Shown here: piece after piece, positions 7,105 to 11,594 of the stretch | Layout: every line of letters starts with the position of its first letter | How positions within the stretch are numbered: position 1 is the first letter of the stretch | Assembly (NCBI GenBank): GCA_902785445.1 | Contig: CACZYN010000025.1 | Coordinates: 1-13,069 of the forward strand | Length of the DNA: 13,069 bases | Direction of reading: 5' to 3' | DNA from: an uncultured Anaerovibrio sp. | Lineage (GTDB): Bacteria; Bacillota; Negativicutes; Selenomonadales; Selenomonadaceae | Position numbers and translations under genes: made by a program | Notes under the pieces: generated by a model | Told to the model about the DNA's origin: nothing | Database searches by the model: none | What the model saw: the letters and a program-made list of their open reading frames with translations, nothing else

Positions 7105-7130
7105 ATTTACAGAGATTTTTTCACAGGCTC
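7105..7130 (-). repeat. IS right terminal inverted repeat
   Basis: Read from 7130 inward on the minus strand it starts GAGCCTGTGAAAA and ends TCTGTAAAT, partner of 5611-5636. The target duplication starts at the next base. Confidence 0.85.
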
Positions 7131-7138
7131 TTAAGACA
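7131..7138. repeat. IS target-site duplication, right copy
   Basis: TTAAGACA, identical to 5603-5610. It falls immediately after the stop codon of the 136-aa gene, so the insertion did not damage that reading frame. Confidence 0.92.
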
Positions 7139-7140
7139 TG

Positions 7141-7551
7141 TTATATTAATTGCCTAAGCAATTCACTGTAATAAGACCTAGTGTTATTACCTTTAGAAGA
7201 GAAACTATTTGCCAGCTCTATTCTCAGTTTTTCCCATTTTTTGATAAACATCTCGCAAGCATTGTCATTCTTGAATTGAATTAGTTTGCCATCATGCAAA
7301 CCAGCTAAGAATTTAGCATCTGAAATTGTATCAACTTTTGTCATTAGAAAATTTAGATAATCATTTGGAAGAGGTTTTTTGTTTGGCTTCAACTTAACAG
7401 CATCAAATATTAAGCATAGAGTTGCTAATTCGCTTATCAAATTATCAACTGTTGGCGAATCAGGATATGCTCCTAACAGAAAAATCTGTTCCATAAAGAA
7501 GTTTTGGTAATTTTCTAACTGATGCAGGAAATCTTTTCTGGAAATAGCCAT
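7141..7551 (-). CDS. Unknown 136-aa protein downstream of the DnaB-like gene
   Basis: A soluble, probably all-helical protein (DFLHQLENYQNFFMEQIFLLGAY, then LISELATLCLIFDAVKL, then MFIKKWEKLRIELANSF) with no recognised family. The ATG at 7551 follows TGAGGT at about 8 nt. It lies 139 nt after the DnaB-like stop, on the same strand, with no convincing terminator between, so co-transcription from the operator-bearing promoter at 8332 is likely. The IS element begins right after its stop. Its base composition is AT-richer than the DnaB-like gene beside it, so the two appear to have different origins. Function unknown; it could be a partner or adaptor of the inactive helicase domain, which is inference. 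Confidence 0.7.
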   Translation of the reverse strand: MAISRKDFLHQLENYQNFFMEQIFLLGAYPDSPTVDNLISELATLCLIFDAVKLKPNKKPLPNDYLNFLMTKVDTISDAKFLAGLHDGKLIQFKNDNACEMFIKKWEKLRIELANSFSSKGNNTRSYYSELLRQLI

Positions 7552-7690
7552 ATATTCTACCTCACTCAGGCAATTATGGTTAAACTATTCACATTTCTAT
7601 GGTCTGCCAATGGGATTATGCACCTTTAGCACCAACTCCAAACACTTTTGCCATGCTAATCTTTTTAGCGTTTTTTAGAATTACATACTT

Positions 7691-8284
7691 CTAGTGGCGT
7701 TTCACGCCGCAGCTCAGTCTAGACAGGGCTATAATCGGCACATGTAGTTCCCTGGCCAGAACTTTAAGGGAACAGGAAATCTCGGTAGTTTTATTTTGGC
7801 GGTTATCACTGCTCTTGGAGCTACTGGCCTGCATCATCTGCAGATTGTCGATGATAATTAGATTAAGACCGTGCTCCGCTTTCAGGCGGCGGGCCTTGGT
7901 GCTGAGGTCCAAAACCGAAATGCCGGCGGTATCATCAATATGGAGAGGAGCTTCGGATATTCGGTTAGCGGTGCACATCAGCCTGGCCCATTCTTCCTCG
8001 TTTAGGTCACCGTTTTTCAGTTTTTGAAAGTCAACGTCTCCTTCCGAGCAGAGCATACGTTGTACCAGTAACGGCTTGGACATTGCCAGTGAGAAAAAAG
8101 CCACCGTTTTCTTTGCCTTCACGGCCGCATTAACGGCAATGTTCATGGTAAAAGCTGTTTCAACCTTACTTGGAGCGACATCCACCAAAAACAGGTCAGG
8201 TGGCTGCAGGCCGGAGGTGAGGGCATCCAAATCCGCTTCAAAATCACTCTTTTCATCAAACAATTCGAATCTATCAGTATTCAT
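7691..8284 (-). CDS. Catalytically degenerate DnaB RecA-domain protein (truncated helicase paralogue)
   Basis: This 197-aa protein matches the C-terminal ATPase domain of the replicative helicase DnaB from DLDALTSGLQPPDLFLV through VQRMLCSE, APLHIDDTAGISVLDL, ARRLKAEHGLNLIIIDNLQM (Walker B D146) to IIALSRLSCGV. The DnaB N-terminal domain and linker are absent, and it stops before the arginine-finger region. The P-loop, normally PSMGKTAF, reads PSKVETAF (lysine to E42, glycine to V41), and the catalytic glutamate of FSLEMS is alanine (A67). It should therefore not hydrolyse ATP. ATG 8284 is chosen for its AAAGGAGG site; an upstream ATG at 8320 would leave almost no leader. It looks richer in GC than its neighbours, which suggests derivation from a chromosomal dnaB. 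It may be a dominant-negative or decoy protein, or a pseudogene. Confidence 0.85.
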   Translation of the reverse strand: MNTDRFELFDEKSDFEADLDALTSGLQPPDLFLVDVAPSKVETAFTMNIAVNAAVKAKKTVAFFSLAMSKPLLVQRMLCSEGDVDFQKLKNGDLNEEEWARLMCTANRISEAPLHIDDTAGISVLDLSTKARRLKAEHGLNLIIIDNLQMMQASSSKSSDNRQNKTTEISCSLKVLARELHVPIIALSRLSCGVKRH

Positions 8285-8331
8285 AGTGGCCTCCTTTATT
8301 AACTTTTCTATCCTTTCCATTTCCTAATGTC

Positions 8332-8337
8332 ATTATA
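8332..8337 (-). promoter_or_regulatory. Extended -10 promoter of the DnaB-like operon
   Basis: TGCTATAAT, the same extended -10 as before the WYL operon, with the operator dyad again starting 23 bp upstream. The inferred start near 8325 gives a leader of about 41 nt to ATG 8284, which supports that start over ATG 8320. Confidence 0.7.
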
Positions 8338-8359
8338 GCATCGTGACTGTACAAAAAAA

Positions 8360-8384
8360 TGTACCATCAAAACTTGCCCGCACA
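8360..8384 (-). promoter_or_regulatory. Operator dyad, copy B
   Basis: Left arm TGTACCATCAA is identical to copy A. The inner CAA-AAC-TTG is kept, but the right arm has drifted to GCACA, leaving 7 of 12 complementary pairs. The additional TGTAC half-site and A-tract on the promoter side are also conserved (8348-8359). Confidence 0.6.
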
Positions 8385-8495
8385 AGGCAGAGCGTGTATT
8401 CCTGCAAATTATTACTTGTCAATAAATACTCATTGTGTTCAGCGAAAAATGGTAATCCTTACACTTATAGATATTTACAACCTTGTGCCTAGTAG

Positions 8496-8526
8496 CAAAA
8501 AGACTGGCAGATCAATCTACCAGTCT
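8496..8526 (-). terminator. Rho-independent terminator of the DUF262/HNH gene
   Basis: On the minus strand, AGACTGGTAGAT and ATCTGCCAGTCT form a 12-bp stem (one G-U wobble) followed directly by U4-5. It is 38 nt after the DUF262 stop and separates it from the next unit's shared element. The wobble is a mismatch on the plus strand, which supports the minus orientation. Confidence 0.85.
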
Positions 8527-8563
8527 AAGGAATTTTATATCATTTTACTGTCTTCTTTTTTAA

Positions 8564-10285
8564 CTATAGACACAGTATTTTTTTTAGCTGCTTGCTCATT
8601 AACTCTTGCCGCTTATTCATAAACTCCTCAAAATTAGATAACTCATAAGAAATACCACTTGGCAGGAACTTGACATTATTCTTATTTTCTGGCTCTTTTA
8701 GCCACTCCATCAATGGCGTTGCATTCTTTGACTCATTTTCCCTGCCCTCCAATAGCTGAAGATTGGCAAGATTATTACGTCGTCTTCTCCATTCCATTTT
8801 TAGATTATCATCAATCACGCTACCATTGGGAAGAACCAGCTCTTTAATTTTATCTTCGTCAAAGCTAGTATACGGATGCATATGATCCTGATGAAAGCCT
8901 TTTTGACTGTACTTAAGATTTGGATATAGGAGAGACAATAGCATAAATGTATAAGCTCCTTTTTCATAGGAATCAAACAGAGCATCTACCTCATCTTGGG
9001 TAAATTTTAAAGTCCTATCTCCAGTAAATCTTATATTCTTAAGATTGTTCATTGAAAAAGACTCGGTAGGAGCCTTTTTTAATGCCTCCCTGATACTTGT
9101 AAGTGTAGAATTTGACGACGCACCAAATATCTGCTTTACTTGAGCAATTACTATATATTTTCTCATTTCTGATATGCTATCAGCATTGAAATTGCCACCC
9201 TTATAACGATAATAAACCATCGGTGATACTGCAACATAAGAAATGATATTCTCAGAATTGAAACCAAACTCATTTAGAAGTTTAACAGTATCAATTATAG
9301 CTTTTTTAATTTTTACCCAGTTATCTTTAATCTTTAGTACGCTATCTTTCTTAAATGTCTCAACCTTCAAGGCAAACGACATGTCAAGCAAATAAAGGCA
9401 GGTCCTCATAATGAAATCATTAGTAAACGCATAACCTTCACCGATCTTGTTTATCGTAGCTAATAGCTTATCTATCTCGTCTCTTGCCTTATCCCAATGA
9501 GATACAATTGTTGAAAACAAAAGATCACTCTTAGATAATACCGTTCCTCCAGAATTCACTCTTACAAAGATATCCAATACACTATCTATAGAATCTTTTT
9601 CCACTTCAAAATAGTTAATTATTTCGTTACCTACAATTCTTGTATGAAGCAACGATATATTCTTACAGGCACGCTTATCTTCAGCCCATCCATTAGGAAG
9701 TATTATTTCCGTAGTTAAATCTTCCATTGAATACTGGAGAATATCCTTTACCCGATACCACAAGCGCTCATCTGTTTCTTTTGAAGCTTCTTCTTGTGTT
9801 AGAAACTTAAACACATAGGATATATCATCCTCGTCCGTTTTATCACTATGCAAATCAAAATATAATTCTTTCTTAGGAAAAGCATCATCATTTTTCCACC
9901 TTTTGTTTGGTAGTTTTCTGCACATACTTCCCTGAATAGCAATATACAAAGAAGTAAGTCGTTGCTGTCCATCAAGAACTGATAAAATTGTTTCATCAAG
10001 ACTACCAACTGGAAATGGCTGGGGAGCAGGCAAATTTTTATACCTGTCCCGTTCATGATAATCTTTTATAAACTCATACATAGAGTACTCTTTTTGATTG
10101 ATAACACTTTTCTTAACTTTCCAAAAAAGAAAAGTGCCTATTGGATATCCGAGCATAATCGAATCCATAAGCCTAACTATTTGATTATCTCCCCAAACAT
10201 ACTTACGTTGAATTGCAGGAAGAAAAACCTTTCTCGAATTGATTTTTTCGATTACATCTTTTATACTCACATTTTTATATTCCAA
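8564..10285 (-). CDS. DUF262 + HNH (DUF1524-like) protein, GmrSD-type restriction factor
   Basis: This 573-aa protein combines an N-terminal DUF262 ParB-like NTPase domain with a C-terminal HNH-type domain. The N-terminal part has FLPAIQRKYVWGDNQI and SIMLGYPIGTFLFW, the signature DGQQR (105-109) and the later VRVNSGGTVLSKSDLL (241-255). The C-terminal part has HQDHMHP (465-471), then RNNLANLQLLEGREN (503-517), matching the H-x-x-P and NLxNLxLL pattern of DUF1524. GmrSD-type proteins are modification-dependent (type IV) restriction nucleases, and others of the family act in phage defence. Start is TTG 10285, supported by GGAGGTG at 8 nt; no better ATG is available. It is a single-gene unit with its own upstream element (copy C) and terminator. 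Substrate and modification specificity cannot be read from the sequence. Confidence 0.88.
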   Translation of the reverse strand: MEYKNVSIKDVIEKINSRKVFLPAIQRKYVWGDNQIVRLMDSIMLGYPIGTFLFWKVKKSVINQKEYSMYEFIKDYHERDRYKNLPAPQPFPVGSLDETILSVLDGQQRLTSLYIAIQGSMCRKLPNKRWKNDDAFPKKELYFDLHSDKTDEDDISYVFKFLTQEEASKETDERLWYRVKDILQYSMEDLTTEIILPNGWAEDKRACKNISLLHTRIVGNEIINYFEVEKDSIDSVLDIFVRVNSGGTVLSKSDLLFSTIVSHWDKARDEIDKLLATINKIGEGYAFTNDFIMRTCLYLLDMSFALKVETFKKDSVLKIKDNWVKIKKAIIDTVKLLNEFGFNSENIISYVAVSPMVYYRYKGGNFNADSISEMRKYIVIAQVKQIFGASSNSTLTSIREALKKAPTESFSMNNLKNIRFTGDRTLKFTQDEVDALFDSYEKGAYTFMLLSLLYPNLKYSQKGFHQDHMHPYTSFDEDKIKELVLPNGSVIDDNLKMEWRRRRNNLANLQLLEGRENESKNATPLMEWLKEPENKNNVKFLPSGISYELSNFEEFMNKRQELMSKQLKKILCL

Positions 10286-10303
10286 CTGTTATTCACCTCC
10301 ATC

Positions 10304-10316
10304 TAGTTTATTCCTG
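10304..10316 (-). repeat. Extra copy of the distal TAGTTTATTCCTG block
   Basis: A second, isolated copy of the 13-base block that forms the distal end of the shared element lies just upstream of the DUF262 ribosome site. It is identical to 10399-10411 and 5147-5159. It overlaps a small palindrome, TTCCTGTTAGGAA (10311-10323). This suggests a partial duplication or rearrangement of the promoter region. Confidence 0.6.
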
Positions 10317-10350
10317 TTAGGAAAAATATACATTAACTCTTTAAACCATA

Positions 10351-10415
10351 TACTAAAAAATGCATCATCAACACTTGCTAGTACAGTTCAACATAAGATA
10401 GTTTATTCCTGCAAA
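10351..10415 (-). repeat. Shared upstream element, copy C (before the DUF262/HNH gene)
   Basis: The dyad and distal block align to copy A, with TAGTTTATTCCTGCAAA fully conserved, but the TGTAC half-site and the -10 box have diverged. No TATAAT is present at the equivalent position; the nearest candidate is TATATT at 10330-10325. The start codon of the DUF262 gene is about 65 nt from the element. Confidence 0.75.
10361..10385 (-). promoter_or_regulatory. Operator dyad, copy C
   Basis: It reads TGCATCATCAA, then CAC, then TTGCTAGTACA across the overlapping halves; 7 of 12 pairs are complementary. The inner CAA/TTG and the outer TG/CA positions are retained. It is in the same orientation and position relative to the ATTCCTGCAAA block as copy A. 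Confidence 0.5.
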
Positions 10416-10724
10416 AAATTAAAAAATATCACCCGTTACATATATTCCACCCAAAGCTTCGAATCTACAATGTCTTATTTAAGTGAGAGATGAAATTTAC
10501 GGCTAAATCAACAAGTACAAATATTAATATAGGAATGAACGCTGTATTAAAAGCTGCTGCCGAGGGATTATAATAACAGTACCTCATTTTCTATTTTTGC
10601 CAGGCAGTCATTACGTGACGGTCATATCCAATGTACATTTCATAATACAAAATTTACTTAAATGCCTATAAGTTGTTCATTACTTTCAACACCATATTGC
10701 AAAATCCTCTTACTATTTTCCCCT

Positions 10725-10898
10725 TTATAAGATACTGCCCATAATATCCTCAAAATACTCAGCAATCCCTTCTGAATAATTGTAGCTTTCGTAATTATCT
10801 GGAAACTAACTACCAGTACCGCAAAATACTTGTTCTGGCAGTTCCACGCATCTTTTAACAATATACTCTAATGCATAGGCCAATTCTGGAATGTAAAT
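10725..10898 (-). pseudogene. Possible decayed gene fragment
   Basis: One minus-strand frame reads IYIPELAYALEYIVKRC, then VELPEQVFCGTGS, a TAG, and continues NYESYNYSEGIAEYFEDIMG to a TAA. It has protein-like composition but no start codon with a ribosome site. No family is recognised. The competing 67-codon frame (10861-10658) begins at TTG without a ribosome site and is compositionally less protein-like. The surrounding 10420-10968 stretch otherwise shows no supported gene, RNA or terminator. It is probably a remnant downstream of the polC-WYL unit. Confidence 0.3.
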
Positions 10899-10968
10899 CT
10901 ACTCACATGCACATGCAGTAACGGTACACCACAGCTTTTCAATAATCATAAGGCATCTAACTACAAGG

Positions 10969-11574
10969 TCAATATTCTTTGTATTTCTCCCACATTCCCT
11001 GCACGTCTATTTTGATCTGGTCCCGTAATACCATCGGGGATAATATCTCCACGTAGGGGCCGTATTGGAGCACCCAATGACGCAGGGCGGAATAGTTGCA
11101 TTTTAGCAACACAATGATACTGTCACCTGATTCTTCCTTTATAAGAAAATTTGTCCCGAACCAGTCAGTCAGTGCCCACATCATGTCAGATGTGGTCTTT
11201 ATCTCCGCCCATACACTTTCCCCGCTGTACATATATACTTTTTCCGCCACATGTTGGGGAAGCTCCAGTGCTTTCACCAGTGCTGGGTTATCACTTATAT
11301 CATTACTGTTTTCAGCCAGACACTCCACCTCTGTCATCTTGTCCAGCCGTAAATAAATCACATCATCATATTGGTCCATGTGTCCAATCAGATAAAGCTT
11401 CTCATTATTGGCAACCACCTTATAGGGACTGACAATATACGGTTCCTGTCTTTTCAGATGCAGTTTAAAATCAGTTCCCAGGGCATTGTAAAAAAATCGG
11501 ATTTTCTTTCTATTCTCTATGGCAGTATTTATAATGTACTGCCAATAATCTATATTCTTGTTCCAGCTAAACAT
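10969..11574 (-). CDS. WYL-domain protein lacking a DNA-binding domain
   Basis: This 201-aa protein aligns with residues of about 134-326 of the full-length WYL regulator in this window. Matching stretches are GTDFKLHLKRQEPYIVSPYK versus GTDFKLHPREHSPYLVSPYQ, LYLIGHMDQYD versus YYLLGSIDRYE, and the WCX part LRHWVLQYGPYVEILSP versus MFYWALQYGSKVEVVAP. The winged HTH is wholly absent, and the frame begins right at the WYL domain. ATG 11574 follows GGAAGGTG; an alternative TTG at 11598 overlaps the PolC stop. It is directly downstream of polC, probably co-transcribed and coupled. It could sense the same ligand without binding DNA, for example by forming mixed oligomers with the full-length WYL regulator, or it could be a 5'-truncated remnant. 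No stop or frameshift lies within it. Confidence 0.85.
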   Translation of the reverse strand: MFSWNKNIDYWQYIINTAIENRKKIRFFYNALGTDFKLHLKRQEPYIVSPYKVVANNEKLYLIGHMDQYDDVIYLRLDKMTEVECLAENSNDISDNPALVKALELPQHVAEKVYMYSGESVWAEIKTTSDMMWALTDWFGTNFLIKEESGDSIIVLLKCNYSALRHWVLQYGPYVEILSPMVLRDQIKIDVQGMWEKYKEY

Positions 11575-11594
11575 ATAATCACCTTCCAAGACAC

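Larger units (their letters stand above)
5611..7130 (+). mobile_element. IS256-family insertion sequence, intact, 1,520 bp
   Basis: The element has imperfect terminal inverted repeats of about 26 bp (5611-5636 and 7105-7130, 20 of 26 matching, both ending in TCTGTAAAT on the inner side), a single intact transposase gene and a perfect 8-bp target duplication. A subterminal GTCTTCTATGG block is also present in inverted orientation at both ends (near 5659 and 7093), but lies further from the tip on the left. The intact ORF and perfect duplication suggest a recent insertion. It landed between two co-oriented minus-strand genes and carries a minus-strand terminator near its right end, so it is probably polar on the downstream gene. 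Confidence 0.93.
8332..8410 (-). repeat. Shared upstream element, copy B (before the DnaB-like operon)
   Basis: It shares 27 identical consecutive bases with copy A (8344-8370), the extended -10 box and the distal ATTCCTGCAAAT block. It is about 6 bp shorter than copy A between the dyad and the distal block. Confidence 0.85.

Noticed and set aside
7664..7678. Plus-strand hairpin GCTAA/TTAGC followed by T6
   Set aside because: The stem is only 5 AT-rich pairs, and no plus-strand gene ends nearby.
7552..7690. Continuation of DnaB homology beyond the stop codon in another frame
   Set aside because: I read the minus strand after 7691 and saw no trace of the next DnaB motifs, so truncation is not a simple frameshift.
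7694..7706. Hairpin GGCGT/ACGCC at the end of the DnaB-like gene
   Set aside because: Not followed by a U-tract on the minus strand; probably chance within coding sequence.
8285..8320. Upstream ATG (8320) as start of the DnaB-like gene
   Set aside because: It would leave a leader of about 5 nt and has no ribosome site, whereas ATG 8284 has AAAGGAGG at proper spacing.
5081..10415. Integron-like gene cassettes with attC sites
   Set aside because: The repeated element lacks properly placed GTTRRRY/RYYYAAC core sites, contains a promoter, and no integrase gene is visible.
5081..10415. CRISPR array
   Set aside because: Only three copies, kilobases apart, each at an operon start; no regular spacers and no cas genes.
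10465..10587. 40-aa hydrophobic peptide (minus strand)
   Set aside because: One possible membrane segment but no ribosome site and no partner; kept only as a possible remnant.
10658..10861. 67-codon minus-strand frame
   Set aside because: TTG start without a ribosome site; another frame over the same bases looks more protein-like.
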